The position numbers were made by a program, and so were the translations under genes. A stretch of 64,000 nt of DNA from Isoetes taiwanensis (lineage: Eukaryota; Streptophyta; Lycopodiopsida; Isoetales; Isoetaceae): positions 436,187 to 500,186 of the forward strand of contig JAJEKV010000110.1 of the NCBI GenBank assembly GCA_021234155.1, read 5' to 3'. Below, one piece after another: positions 1-13,326 of this stretch. Each line of letters starts with the position of its first letter. Positions within the stretch are counted from its first letter, which is position 1. The notes under the pieces are model-generated. The model saw only the letters and a program-made list of their open reading frames with translations, was not told the DNA's origin and did not search any database.

Positions 1-365
1 TAAAATCAACAAAGGCGGCTTTTTTTTTTTTTTTTTAAGGTCCCCTTCAACGTGTCTATCTTGTTTTCAATACCAATATATGGTCTAAAAGTAGAGCGGC
101 CAAAGTCTAAAACCAGCTTGTACCTCGGACCTCTTGTTATTAGTCTCAGCCAAAGTACTTATTTTCATTTCCAAAATTGTCGCAAGAAGTTTTGGTAGCA
201 AGCCTCTTGACTAGAATAGTCCACTGTAATTATTAATATTGCTAGCAACCCACCTTTATGAAGTGGCACTACTCGATTAGCTTGCCATGATATGGGAAAT
301 CCACATTGCAAGTGCTTTTTGTGAATAAATCAGCCAAGATTGGACATAATTTTGGCCTGACCCAT

Positions 366-1402
366 TTAAGATGTTCGGCATAATCCTTGAATATCTTCGG
401 CTTTCCCATTTGCTAATGATTGATACCTTCGATACTTCCTCATGATGAATGCATAATCAATCCTTATGCTTTTTCTACTCCTTGCGGTATTTGGATGGTG
501 ATATAAATCATACACATGCTTCCATAAAATGTTATTTTGAGAGGGAAAATCATTTTGGCGAGCTTTCGAAGCATATTCCAAAGCTTTTGGAGTCGATATG
601 TATTTTACGGCTTTAGATCTTCCATTAAATAAATGGATATATTGTCTTTTCTTACTGTCTCACTATTTTTCTATATTCTTTTCTACATTTTTCTTTGGAG
701 GTCCATGACTAGTCCTCACTTTCTCTTAGCCTCTCTACAAATCAGATCATACCGGGGATTTGCATGGGGCCCTTTCCCAAGCGTTTGAGGGTAAAAACCT
801 CTTTAGGCGCATTAGATAACAAACGCATTCAAGCTGGCGGCTAGATGTAGATAATATGCATCCCGGCTGATATCACCAAATCGATTCTATCTTAGCTTGA
901 TAGCAATTGCATGAAACTAGCCCCTCATATGATATCCCTGATAAGCATGAGATTTTGGGGAGAAACTTACATTACTGGCATGCAGTCTAATCACCAATGG
1001 GCAATGATATGACTCTAGTTGTTCTTCCCCCACTTGGAAATCGATCAGCTGGTCCAAAGCATTAGCCGCCATAATCACATAATCAATTGTACTTCTGGAT
1101 CTACATGTATTACTTTTAGCTTTTGGAAATCTGCACAAACCATTGCATATGATCATGTTCGTACTACAGCATAAAGTGAGCAATTGTCTCCCTGATTTTG
1201 TGATTATTTTGTCTGAAGAATGCCTATCCCAACCTTCACCTATCAACTCATCCATATCCATTTGTTCCAACCAAAGGGGATCCTCCAAATTTGTGTATAT
1301 GGATGCTTGTCTATCTCCTGTTCTACTATTAAAGTCACCTGCAAGAATTACTTCGCCTTTGCTTTGAAAATACATTATGTCTTGTTCTAGTGCAAAAAAC
1401 AA
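366..1402 (-). mobile_element. LINE ORF2 fragment, endonuclease (EEP) domain
   Basis: The minus strand of 917-1402 encodes the C-terminal half of an exonuclease-endonuclease-phosphatase fold of the kind LINE retrotransposons use to nick target DNA. The visible motifs are VILAGDFNSRTGD, then STIDYVI, then SYHCPLVI. The usual SDH is changed to SYH, so the catalytic histidine remains but its aspartate partner is lost. Further along the same strand (581-366) a basic segment with MRKYRRYQ resembles the linker that precedes the LINE reverse transcriptase. No RT domain is seen before the window edge, and the stretch between the two ORFs is closed. This is a dead fragment. A host EEP nuclease is possible but less likely given the linker. 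Confidence 0.7.
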
Positions 1403-1429
1403 ATCATCCTGGCAAGCATCTGTTTCTAC

Positions 1430-2111
1430 ATAAGTCTTCTTATGTCTAGGCCAGTAATATCTGACTAAATAATACGATCACGTGATCCAAGTATTTCAAT
1501 CCACATAAAGCGCCCATTTTATGCGCTTTGACTCCTTTCATGGGATCTTTGTGTGATGGTGCGACATAGCAAAACAAGTCCACGTTTCAATATCCATATC
1601 TTTAAATCTTTTATTTTTTTTGAGGAGATATAACAATTCAAACCGGTTATCTACGGTAATGCATAAAATTCATGTTCTTTAGTTTCAACAAAGCAAATTA
1701 CATCTATTATTAGTCAAGAGTTTCTGTATTGCCACCACTTTGTCAATTTGTTAATCTATTAATATTCAGTTACAATTTTAATGCCTCCCAAGAATTCCTA
1801 TTGCAGTCACAACAACTTTTCCCTTTTGACCATTTTACATTCTGGTTCTTCTCTTTTTGCCTCTTTAAATTTCTGAATTTCTTTTTCTTCTCTTGGATCG
1901 TTCTTTTGTGAGATCGTCATTTACCCGGATGAATTTCCCTTTAAAAGTGAACCTACGCTTCCACGACCTATGTCTTTGCCTCCCTAGAAGGAAACTTGAG
2001 CAAAATGTTTCCCGAGTTCAGATCCTTTTTCAATCTAAATGCATCTAGGATTTCAACTTTGGCTACTGCATGTCTTCCTTCAAAAATTTTTTCCCTTTGT
2101 TTCTCACGAGG
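1430..2111. other. AT-rich spacer, nothing recognised
   Basis: This stretch contains only short, phenylalanine-rich chance ORFs. It has no domain, no repeat and no terminal structure that I can recognise. It lies between the LINE fragment and the left edge of the tandem duplication. Confidence 0.5.
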
Positions 2112-2243
2112 TATTCTCATTATCTGTTGGCGGGTAGACCCACTAACCGAAGGTTTAGAGCTCGCTGATTTCGTTCACGAGTTTCAAACATAGTTATCAA
2201 AAGGCGACCATGAGAATAGAGATCTCATCCATTCTTGATTCTC

Positions 2244-2244
<1 letters not shown>

Positions 2245-2306
<62 letters not shown>
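2245..2306. repeat. (GA)n microsatellite
   Basis: About 60 bases of GA dinucleotide repeat with one 'aa' interruption. The homologous tract in copy B (6390-6544) is about 2.5 times longer. Confidence 0.97.
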
Positions 2307-2310
<4 letters not shown>

Positions 2311-2450
2311 CACTTTTGCCTCAAATCCATTTTTGAGCATATGCACATGATCTCGAGGTCCCATTTAGACTTGCGAGGAGCACAACAAAATCTTATAGAC
2401 ATAATGATTCAAAAATTGTTTCTTTGGTTTTCTTCACAGTTCATTGGTAT

Positions 2451-3672
2451 AATATGCCCACCTAGACTCCAATATGCCAAGGTGGCTCAAGCATACCACC
2501 TAGGCTCCAACATGCCACCTAGGCTCCAAACATGCCAAGGTGGCTCAAACATCTCTAGTGGGCTCCAACATGCCACATAGGCTCCAACATGCCAAGGTGG
2601 CTCCAAATGCCATGTGGGCTAAAACATGCCACCAAGTCTCCAACATGCCAAGGTGGCTCAAACATGTCATCGCGGGCTCCAACATGCCAAGGTGGCTTCA
2701 ACATTCCAACATGTCAAAGGTGGCTCAAACATGCCATCTAGACCTAGGCTAAAACATGCCAAGGTGGCTCAAACATGCCATGGCTCAACATGCCACCTAG
2801 GAACCGCCAGGTGGCTCAAACATACCCACTTGTGACTCCGGCATGCTACTTGGGCTCCAACATGCCAAGGCTGGCTCAAATATGCCCACTAGGCTCCAAC
2901 ATGGCAAAGGTGGTTGAAACATGCCATGCGAGGGCTAGGCATGTCACACAGGGCTCCAACATGCCAGGTGGCTCAGGCAATACCACCCTAGGCTCAAACG
3001 TGCCAAGGTGGCTCGATCATGCCATGCAAGCTCCAACATGCCACTTAGGCTCAAATATGCCAGCTAGGCTCCAACAAGTCCGTGGGCTCCAGCGTGCCAC
3101 CTGAGCTCAATGCCAAGGTGGTTTAAACATGCTAAGGGGCTCCAACATACCAACTAAGCTCTAACATGCCAAGGTGGCTCAAACATGCCCGCGTAGACTC
3201 CAACATGCTACCTAGGCTCAAGCGTGCCAAGGTGGCTCCAACATCTATCATCGGGCTCCAACATGTCACCTAGGCTCCAAACATGGCAAGGTGGCTCCAA
3301 CATCACCACACCAGCTCCAACATGCCACCAAGGTGGCTCCAACGCATGGGGTGTCCAACATGCCACCACCGGACCTAACATGCCCTTGACTCAAATATGC
3401 TACTAGGCAAAAAACGCCAAAGGTGGCTCCAAACATGCCACATGGGCTCCAACATGCGACCCTAGGCTCCGCAAGCCAAGGTGGCTCAAACATGCCAAGG
3501 TGGCTCAAAACATGCCAGCTGGGCTCCAGCATGCCAAGGTGGCTCAAACATCAACAGGTGGCTCAAACATGCACCCCGTGGTTCCAACATGCCACACAGG
3601 CTCCAACATGCCATGTGGGCTCAAACATGCCATGTGGGTTCTATCATGGAGCCTAGGCTCAAACATGCCAAA
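2451..3672. repeat. 19-bp degenerate minisatellite, copy A
   Basis: More than 1.2 kb of tandem units of about 19 bp alternating between two flavours, 'ctcaaacatgccaaggtgg' and 'ctccaacatgccacctagg'. The word 'acatgcca' recurs throughout. Units are often expanded or shortened by a few bases. The long ORFs with MPRWLKHA/PPRLQHAKVAQ text are translations of this repeat, not proteins. The array lies upstream of the U-box exons, in what would be intron or promoter. Confidence 0.95.
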
Positions 3673-5459
3673 GGTGGATCCAAGTCATTGTAAGAAGTTG
3701 AAAATTTAGCATGTCATTTTCTTAGAGGTTTTGTAGATGGTTCATTATTTTAGATTGAATCATAATGACTAAAATTCCTAGTGGGCTGGCCCTTCCCTCA
3801 TCCACTATGTATGCTTTAGTTTTGGAGGAGATATATCCTTTAAATTAGAACCTAGAATTGCTAATGCATATATTCCATGAATCGAACATTAGGATAATTC
3901 AAAGGTGATCAATTTTGTAACGTGTGGTGTGTAGCAAGTTAAAGTTAGTTTGTTTTCGCGATAGCGAAGTGCTTGGTAATATTAATGCCTATATTGATCT
4001 GTAGTTGACGATTATGGATCATGGAAATGAAATAAAGCTAGGCAACAAGCTATTATCACTCGATTCTGGCGAGGCAGTCGCGGCATTGATGACGGTCCAT
4101 ACTTGAAGATATAAGCTATTGTGGATAAAGCGTATGAGCGGTCATTTTGTTAAAATGCATTGTTTTTTAGACTTATTCTATTCGTTGTGTTTTTTGTTTT
4201 AGGTTTCGATGTGCTTCCTTTTGAGGCTATGCATTGCCTTAGGTGAGGAAGTGTCGAGAGATGACTACACCATTTTTATTTTGTTTTTTGTTTTTTGGTG
4301 CTCCTTGTGCTCTTGTCCCCATTATGATCCTTAAACATTAAGTTTTGTAAAATATAGGTTATTTAATTTTGAAGGACATATATGTTATATTGTATCTAAT
4401 TTCGAGGTTCAATTTGACAAGCATAGACCTCGGGTATGTCATGCCTACTGGAATTGTCCAACTTCAATTCCCATGGAGGGCACTTTAATTCAGTTGCAAT
4501 CTACTATATGATTGCATGCTTCCATTGGTTGTTATACATTGATTGCAAGTATGTTCAGGTCAAGTTTCAATAACAAATTCCATGAGATATATTATTTTTT
4601 GTCCAACGTGTTTTATGCAAAGTTAGCCATTGTGTATAATTCGCCTATATTTGTGAACCATAGAACATTTGTTTGACCATTGTATATTTCTTGCAAATTC
4701 CTCTGTATTTTCCAACCATAGAGTATATGTTGTAAAAAAAAATTCATTTGGGACCTCGTATTCATACCTCCATGTATTCAAATTTCATTTATACACGTAT
4801 CTAAGGCCAACATGATGCATATTTCATTTTTCCTATGAAACCTATGTATTTTTAGACTTGGTATTTCAAAATTAGAGATCTCAAGGGAATGGTCCAGATT
4901 GCTTGATTCTCAACATATCCTAGGTGATTCCCTTGACCAGCAGTTAGGATAACCATAAAGCATGATGATCCCATAATGTCGTTTAGCCATAAAGCGATTA
5001 ATGGGGTGTGCGTGTCTCTAATCATTCATTGAAATACTATTCCATTCTATCTAGTTTAGGCATATTGTTTATGATGGGTTTCGACAAACTATTCCTCCTA
5101 CTAGTTTGTTGTTAACATACATTGTTTAACTTCCTCCTTAATGCCAATATCTACTCTCATGTTTCTTCCGCTCTTGTTGATAAAGGTGATTTACTTCTCT
5201 TGTTTAAAGCTCCTAAAAGTTATATCTTACAAAAATTTATCGTGACCAAGGCATGCAGTCTCTGCAACTCATAGCAAAGTAGATTTTTTGTATCAAGTAA
5301 AAAGGATCTGACTATGGGCTTGCAAAATAGGGCTTAAACCCCATCATGGATCAATAGCATTCATTATGAGAACTTTTACTTGCAAAAAAAGTGGTAGCCA
5401 TCTCTACAATAGCGCTTGTTATCTCATTTCCTAGCTTGCAAAGGGTCACAGCTTATCTC
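3673..5459. other. AT-rich block, non-coding, duplicated at 7978-9775
   Basis: About 1.8 kb with no convincing ORF. It is closely repeated in the second copy of the duplication and probably represents upstream or intronic sequence of the U-box gene. I see no transposon ends or known domain in it. Confidence 0.5.
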
Positions 5460-5479
5460 ATTATCATCTCCGTATAAAT

Positions 5480-6252
5480 GATGCGCGAGCGGATCCCTTG
5501 AAAGCGAGGAGTGCAAATGGATCTGTGATTCTGATGATTTCCATTGTCAATATCCTTGGGTAATGAAGGGATCCCTGTGATTGTTTTTAGGTCGGTGAAT
5601 ACTATCAAAATAGCTGTGGTAATTACTTTGGAGCGTGAAGAACATCGAGAAGCAAAAGAGCGAGAAAAGTTGCTTAGTTGCTTAGTACTATATCTTGCAC
5701 TTATCCATGCACGGTTGGCTAAGCCCATACGAGATCCATTATGAGAGGGAAAAAAGTGAGTAGCTCAGGCCATGAATGTGATTAGAATGTTTCTTATTTG
5801 CAATTCATGTTTCTGTTCTTGGAATTAATCACAGGCTATACAATTTTTTCTATGCAGACATATGAAAGATCGTGCATCCAAAGGTGGATTGATGCAGGAC
5901 ATAAGACATGCCCTAAAACTCAACAGGTTTTGCCACATTTAGTCTTGACACCTAATTATGTTCTTAAATGGCCAATAGATTAGTGTCCGATTAGTGTGAG
6001 GTCCATGGTATAGAGTTGCCTAAAAAGACGGGTACAAACAAATGTGGCACCTCAGAAATATCTCCAAGAGACCGGCTTACTGTGGACATTTTACTGCAAA
6101 ATCTAATGAATGATCAGGTCGAAGTGCAGAGAGAAGCTGCAGCAGAACTCCGTCAACTAGCAAAAAGAAGCGTTGAAAATAGAATCTGTATTGCAGAGGC
6201 TGGTGGTATTCCCCTCTTGGTTGAACTTTTACGCACAGATGACCTACGGACC
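5480..6252 (+). pseudogene. U-box/ARM E3 ubiquitin ligase, copy A (truncated)
   Basis: Three coding blocks of a plant U-box (PUB) E3 ligase are visible. 5480-5600 matches the first half of the U-box but has indels and a stop. 5858-5983 encodes the second half, [20 protein letters not shown] followed by TQQ, behind an intact intron acceptor (tatgcag at 5851-5857). 6025-6252 encodes the linker ELPKKTGTNKCG and the first ARM repeat (VQREAAAELRQLAKRSVENR). The gene stops at 6252 at the duplication breakpoint, so most ARM repeats are missing. The intron donor after the first block is destroyed, whereas copy B retains it. The family ubiquitinates substrates through the U-box and binds partners through ARM repeats; this copy cannot make such a protein. 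Confidence 0.8.
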
Positions 6253-6386
6253 CGTATTCTCATTATCCTGTTCAGTAGACCCACTATTCAAGGTTTAGAG
6301 CTCACGATTTCGCTCCCCGAAGTTTCAACATAGTTAATAAAGGCGCCTCACAGAATAGAGATCTCATCCATCAGCCGACATTCTAA

Positions 6387-6548
<162 letters not shown>

Positions 6549-6689
6549 CACTTTGCCTCAAATCCATTTTTTGAGCATATGCACATGATCTCAGGTCCCA
6601 TTTAGACTTGCAGGAGCACAACAAAAATCTTATAGACATAATGATTCAAAAAATTGTTTGCTGGTTTTTTCTTACAGTTCATTGACTGT

Positions 6690-7977
6690 AATATGCCACC
6701 TAGACTCCAATATGCCAAGGTGGCTCAAGCATGCCACCTAGGCTCCAACATGCCACCTAGGCTCAAACATGCCAAGGTGGCTCAAACATGCCACGCGGGC
6801 TCCAACATGCCACATAGGCTCCAACATGCCAAGGTGGCTCAAATATGCCATGTGGGCTAAAACATGCCACCCGAGTCTCCAACATGCCAAGGTGGCTCAA
6901 ACATATCATCGCGGGCTCCAACTTGTGCAAGGTGGCTTCAACATTCCAACATGTCAGAGGTGGCTCAAACTATGCCATCTAGACCTAGGCTAAAACATGC
7001 CAAGGTGGCTCAAACATGCCACCCCGGCTCCAATGCCACCTAGGAACCGCCAAGGTGAAGCCAGAAACATGCTGGGCTCCGGCATGCTACTTAGGCTCCA
7101 ACATGCCAAGGCAAAAATGCCACTGGGCCCAACATGGCAAGGTGGTTGAAACATGCCATCTTGAGGGCTCAGGCATGTCACTGGGCTCCAACATGCCAAG
7201 GTGGCTCAAACATGCCACCTAGTCAAAACATGCCAAGGTGGCTCGATCATGCCATGCAAGCTCCACATATGCCACTTAGGCTCCAAATATGCCAGCAAGC
7301 TCCAACAAGTCAACGTGGGCTCCAGCGTGCCACCCTGGGCTCAATGCCAGGTGGTTTAAACATCTTACTACGGGCTCCAACTTATACCAACTAAGCTCTA
7401 ACATGCCAGGGTGGCTCAAGCATGCCCACGTCGACTCAACATGCTACCTAGGCTCAAAGCGTGCCAAGGTGAAACCAACATACCATCGCAGGGCTCAACA
7501 TGTCACCTAGGCTCCAAACATGGCAAGGTGGCTCCAACATGCCACCCGGCTCCAACATGCCACCAAGGTGGCTCCAACATGCCAGGGTGGCTCCGACATA
7601 CCACCCAACATGCCAGGACCCTAACATGCCCATCACCGCTCCGAGGCTCAAATATGCTACCTAGGCTCAAACACGCCAAGGTGGCTCAAACATGCCACAT
7701 GGGCTCCAACATGCGACCTGGTTTAAACATCTTCTGTGGGCTCCGGCAAGCCAAGGTGGCTCAAACATGCCAAGGTGGCTCAAACATGCCCTTCCAGGCT
7801 CCAACATGCCAAGGTGGCTCAAACCTAACATACCCGCGAGGCTCAAATATGCAAGGTGGCTCAAACATGCCACGTGGTTCCAACATGCCACCTAGGCTCC
7901 AACATGCCATGTGGGCTCAAACATGCCATGTGGGTTCTATCATGCGACCTAGGCTCAAACATGCCAAGGTGGATCCA
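6690..7977. repeat. 19-bp degenerate minisatellite, copy B
   Basis: The same 19-bp family as at 2451-3672, with many unit-level differences, so the array has rearranged since the duplication. Confidence 0.95.
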
Positions 7978-9775
7978 AGTCATTGTAGAAGTTGAAAATT
8001 TAGCATGTCATTTCTTAGAGGTTTTGTAGATGGTTCATTATTTTAGATTGAATCATAATGACTAAAATTCCCTAGTGGAGCTGGCCCTTCCCCTCATCCA
8101 CTATGTATGCTTTAGTTTGGAGGAGATATATCCTTTAAATTAGAACCTAGAATTGCTAATGCATATATTCCATGAATCGAACATTAGGATAATTCAAGCT
8201 GATCAATTTTGTAACATTGACGGACTGTGTAGCAAGTTAAGTTCGTTTGTTTTGCAGCCAACAGAAGTGCTTGGTAATATTAATGCCTATATTGATCTGT
8301 AGTTGACGATTATGGATCATGGAAATCGTAAGCCGGCAACAAGAAGCTATTATCACTCGGTCTGCTGAGCAGGGTCACGGCATTGATGACCAGTCATAAC
8401 GAAGATATAAGCTATTGTGGATAAACTGTATGAACGGTCATTTTGTTAAAATGCATTGTTTTTTAGACTTATTCTATTCGTTGTGTTTTTTGTTTTAGGT
8501 TTCGATGTGCTTCCTTTTGAGGCTATGCATTGCCTTAGGTGAGGAAGTGTCGAGAGATGACTACACCATTTTTATTTTGTTTTTTGTTTTTTGGTGCTCC
8601 TTGTGCTCTTGTCCCCATTATGATCCTTAAACATTAAGTTTTGTAAAATATAGGTTATTTAATTTTGAAGGGACATATGTTATATTTGTATCTAATTTCC
8701 AGGTTCAATTTGACAAGCATAGACCTCAGGTATGTCATGCCTACTGGAATTGTCCAACTTCAATTCCCATGGAGGGCACTTTAATTCAGTTGCAATCTAC
8801 TATATGATTGCATGCTTCCATTGGTTGTTATACATTGATTGCAAGTATGTTTAGGTCAAGTTTCAATAACAAATTCCATGAGATATATTATTTTTTGTCC
8901 AACGTGTTTTATGCAAAGTTAACCAATGTGTATAATTCGCCTATATTTGTGAACCATAGAACATTTGTTTGACCATTGTATATTTCTTGCAAATTCCTCT
9001 GTATTTTCCAACCATAGAGTATATGTTGTAAAAAAAAATTCATTTGGGACCTCGTATTCATACCTCCATGTATTCAAATTTCATTTATACACGTATCTAA
9101 GGCCAACATGATGCATATTTCATTTTTCCTATGAAACCTATGTATTTTTAGACTTGGTATTTCAAAATTAGAGATCTCAAGGGAATGGTCCAGATTGCTT
9201 GATTCTCAACATATCCTAGGTGATTCCCTTGACCAACGGTTAGGATAACCATAAAGCATGATGATCAGCATAATCTGATTTAGCCATAAAGCAACGTTAA
9301 TGGGGTGTGCGTGTCTCTAATCTCATTCATTGCCGAAATACTATTCCATTCTATCTAGTTTAGGCATATTGTTTATGATCAGTTTCCAACAAACTATTCC
9401 TCCTACTAGTTTTGTTATTGCCGCACGACTGTTTAACTTCCTCCTTAATGCCAATATCTACTCTCATGTTTCTTCTCTCGCTCTTGTTGATAAAGGTGAT
9501 TTACTTCTCTTGTTTAAGCTCCTAAAGTTATATCTTACAAGAAATTTATCGCGGCGGCCAAGGCCGCCGCGAACATTTCTCTTACCCAACTCATGGCAAA
9601 GTAGATTTTTGTATCAAGTAAAAAAGGATCTCAGCTATGGGCTTGCAAAATAGGGCTTAAACCCCATCATGGATCAATAGCATTCATTAACAGAACTTTT
9701 TTACTTGCAAAAAGGAAGTGGTAGCCATCTCTACAATAACTGCTTGTTATCTCATTTCTAGCTTGCAAGGGTCTA
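7978..9775. other. AT-rich block, copy of 3673-5459
   Basis: Non-coding counterpart of the copy A block. A 107-codon ORF at 9330-9653 is open only in this copy; the corresponding frame in copy A is broken, so I do not treat it as a gene. A short GC-rich palindrome (gcggcggccaaggccgccgc, about 9551-9570) is present only here. Confidence 0.5.
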
Positions 9776-9800
9776 GCTTATCTCTGTATCATCTCTGTAT

Positions 9801-11335
9801 AAATGATGCACTTGAGAACGGATCCCTTGAAACGAGTGCAAATGGATCTGTGATTCCTGATGATTTCCATTGTCCAATATCCTTGGAAGTAATGAAGGAT
9901 CCTGTGATTGTTGCAACTGGTCAGGTACTATCAAAGTAACTGTGGTAATTACTTTGGGCGTGAAGAACATCCCAGAAAGCAAAGAACAGAAAGTTGCTTA
10001 GTTGCTTAGTACTATATCTTGCACTTATCCATGCCTGTTGAAAACTCGCCCTTCTGAATCCATTATGAGAGGGAAAAAAAGTGAGTAGCTCAGGCCATGA
10101 ATGTGATTAGAATGTTTCTTATTTGCAATTCATGTTTCTGTTCTTGGAATTAATCAGGCTATACAATTTTTTCTATGCACACATATGAAAGATCGTGCAT
10201 CCAAAGGTGGATTGATGCAGGACATAAGACATGCCCTAAAACTCAACAGGTTTTGCCACATTTAGTCTTGACACCTAATTGTGTTCTTCGTAGCCGATTA
10301 GTCAGTGGTGTGAGGTCCATGGTATAGAGTTGCCTAAAAAGACGGGTACAAACAAATGTGGCACCTCAGAAATATCTCCAAGAGGCCAAACTACTGTGGA
10401 CATTTTTACGCAAAATCTAATGAATGATCAGTCGAAGTCTGAGAGAGAAGGCTATGATGAGAACTCAAGATCAACTAGCAAAAGAAGTTGAAAATAGAAT
10501 CACGTATTCGCGAGGTATATTCCCCTCTTGGTTGAACTTTTACGCCCCACGGATGACCCTCTGGACCCGGGAACATCTTTATCCGCGGCCCTTTTGAATC
10601 TTTCTATCCATGAACAGAACAAAGGGCAGATTGTTCTATCTGGAGCTATAAATCCCATAGTTGAAGTGCTGAAACATGGCAGCATGGAAGCAAGAGAAAA
10701 TGCCTGACTACACTTTTCAGCCTCTCTGTAGTAGATGAGAATAAAGTGACAATTGGTGCAACAGGGGCAATTCCAGCTTTAGTTGATTTGCTCCGAGATG
10801 GTGCTTCTAGAGGTAAAAAAGATGCTGCAACTGCACTTTTTAACTTGTCCATTTATCAAGGGAACAAAGCTAGGGCGGTGAAAGCTGGAGTTGTTCCACC
10901 ACTAATGCAACTACTTGCGGACCCAAACCTTGGTTCGGGAAATTTTCTAGGCTTAATCAGCACCATTCCGACAGTCCCATACCCATCCCGTCAAGCTCCA
11001 ACACAGAGGCCTCAGTTCATCCGGAAATACCAAGAAAACCTCTAATTTTCAGCCGGATCTTGCAATTTTGGCAATTCTAGCAACCCATCATGAAGGCCGA
11101 GTTGCTATTGGTCAGGCATCTCCTATTCCAGTATTAGTGGAGTTAATTACTGCAGGTTCACCTAGAAACAAAGAGAATGCTGCAGCAGTTATGCTCTGCT
11201 GCAGCTCATAAACTAGGGGCCTTCGTACCATTGACAGAACTTGCTAGAAGTTGGACGAGTAGGGCAAGAAGAAAAGCAAACTCGATCTTAGAGCAAATGT
11301 TCCAAATGCAACTATCGCCGTAGGTTTCCTGAATA
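9801..11335 (+). pseudogene. U-box/ARM E3 ubiquitin ligase, copy B (nearly full 3' part, broken)
   Basis: 9801-9923 encodes the end of the N-terminal region and the first half of the U-box ([20 protein letters not shown], then TGQ) followed by a good donor (cag|gtacta). The second half, [18 protein letters not shown], starts at 10181, but the acceptor AG seen in copy A is AC here. Downstream, 10330-11330 carries the ELPKKTGTNKCG linker and successive ARM repeats ([75 protein letters not shown]), ending in LTELARSWTSRARRKANSIL. Frameshifts occur near 10440-10500, and about 115 bp of foreign or rearranged sequence interrupts the ARM region at 10937-11055. The order matches PUB12/13/14-type ligases. 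It reads as a pseudogene unless the indels are sequence errors. Confidence 0.8.
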
Positions 11336-11339
11336 ATGG

Positions 11340-13320
11340 GTTTTGGGGCTCTTGCGGTTTGGGGCTCGCCGGTAGCCCCCTCAAAGTCTTGGGGCTTCCA
11401 TCCCGTCAAAGTTCTTGCCATAAGCCCACACCCGGTCGACTAAATAAAAGCGTGGCGGGTAAATCTTGTGATTAGATTCTTGGCGAGGAAAAATTCATAA
11501 GGGACAAAAACAATGAAAAATTAGAAACTGCTTTATATATGTCTTTATATGTTGTTAGTGTTCATTGTGCTAAGCAACCATTGCAAGCATGTTAATGTGA
11601 TGCATGATCCATAAAAATTTTGTTGCATTATCGCACTCTAATATTTGGTTGCGATTGGGCAAGTTGATGATAAGGTGATCAAATACAAAGGTAAGGTATA
11701 CGCCTAAATGCCTATGGTGTTTAACTATATATATATATGTGATTCACTCCACTTCAATATTTGTTGAGAACAATGTCCACCGAGCCATATTTCTTGATGA
11801 GACTCCAGAAAGCTCAGGATTGCCGTCCACTTGGATATAGGATGAAGACTTTTACTTTCTTGAGGCAGCATCTTGTCCAGCACCCCAAACAATTAGAAAT
11901 TCCAACACGACCATCACATTCCTATTCATTACCATCATGTAATACATGTATACCAACATATTGAAGGCCTCATTCATGCATTTGTTTATTCAACAAATGA
12001 TCAGACTTACATCCATTTCTCCTACCAGACAGTGTAAGACAGTCGCATACCAGTCATCTCATGTACATGCTACTTCTGGGCATTTGAGCATTCCGAATAT
12101 TGGGGTGCATTATGTAGATTGCTCTCTTGGTACAGGGCAGAAATACCAAGCTGATGGTTGAGGCCTGAGATGGCAGCCTATAGTCGAAACCATCCACTGC
12201 TTCATGCTTTTCTAAACTGACCATCCACTTGCCTTTTCCCGTCTCTACCAGCTCTAGTTCAATGTTTTACTCCAGTTGCATATATAATCTCGAATTTGCT
12301 TTTTCTGCAAAGTGGGAATGTTTCCTTTGAATTAACCTGCATTTATAGTTTCGTTTTAAATTATGACATATTGCATTTAGGGAGTTCCCTTACACAAAAC
12401 AAACCGTAAATCCAAATGACTTCTATTCCCTGAATAAAGAAGAAATATTGGGAGACCGGCCTTATAAATAAAGAGTACTCTGTTAATTCATGAAGAGTAA
12501 ATTCTGTGGTAACATTTATATTGTACAGTATAATCAAGCTCTTAAAGTAAAGTATGTATTAAATGAATTATCAAAGGGACCTGGAAGGTGCATTTCACAA
12601 ACAAGATGAAGTGATGTTGCTGAGTCTTGCCAAAGCTTCATAATACCACAAAACCAGTCTGTTGTTTCATCTGCATTAGAAACAGATCCAGGTGAGCATC
12701 TGTATGCTGGATCATTAAATGCCAGACACGCATAATTATGGTATAAAGAAGAGAATCACCAGATTACAAAGCAATGATAAAATTAAAACATTTGTTACAA
12801 GAACACATGCAAACTCTACTTGCAAAATCAAATCCTTAAAACCTCTTAAGAATAAGCATCCAGGCTACAAAACTTGGTGCAAAGGTAACACTACATACAC
12901 AACGTAAACATTCACACTTCGCATATATGTCAAAAGAAAAATGCAAATTCAGGAAGAAATCAAACTGATCTATAAAATATAATGTCAGCAAACCTGGTTC
13001 CTATTTTACTTACCAGTCAATTCCCGGGAGCTGTTTTCTCATCCCAGATTTGGTATATATTTTCTCTGTACAAATACCATCTGCCATCTGAAACATTGCA
13101 TGATCCAAACTTCTTGAATCATTGCTGGATAGCATCTTCCTCATATGTGTTGCCCGTATCTTGTTAGTGTCAGCTTGTCAATACAATTGATAACAATAAA
13201 TAATGTAGTCCATGCATTCCTTCTGCGAGGATTCCATAACCCTCCCACAACAAGATAACAAAAAATAAATTCTTCGCACATCAAGCCCTGAAAAAGAATA
13301 TGAGATGAAGGAAGGCCACC
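11340..13320. other. Intergenic, nothing recognised
   Basis: About 2 kb without a supported gene. A 71-codon ORF around 11946-12161 and short open stretches from 11761 lack recognisable motifs. An (at)n run lies at about 11728-11740. The right end is probably 3' UTR of the convergent trihelix gene. Confidence 0.5.
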
Positions 13321-13326
13321 TTGTCC

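Larger units (their letters stand above)
2112..6252. repeat. Tandem duplication, copy A (about 4.1 kb)
   Basis: The order of sequence blocks from 2112 is repeated from about 6254: the phrase around 'cccact..aggtttagagctc', a GA microsatellite, 'tttgcac.ttgcctcaaatcc', a long 19-bp minisatellite, a 1.7 kb AT-rich block, and the U-box exons. Copy A ends inside the ARM-repeat exon at 6252, where the start of copy B is joined directly (ggacccg|tattctcatt). Copy B continues through that point without interruption. The two copies differ by many small indels as well as substitutions. Confidence 0.85.

Noticed and set aside
2308-3709. Several overlapping ORFs of 60-109 codons reading PRLQHAKVAQTCH and similar
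   Set aside because: They are all translations of the 19-bp minisatellite. Frames interchange with unit length and there is no conserved start or stop.
9330-9653. 107-codon ORF in the AT-rich block
   Set aside because: The homologous frame in the first copy of the duplication is broken, and no motif is present.
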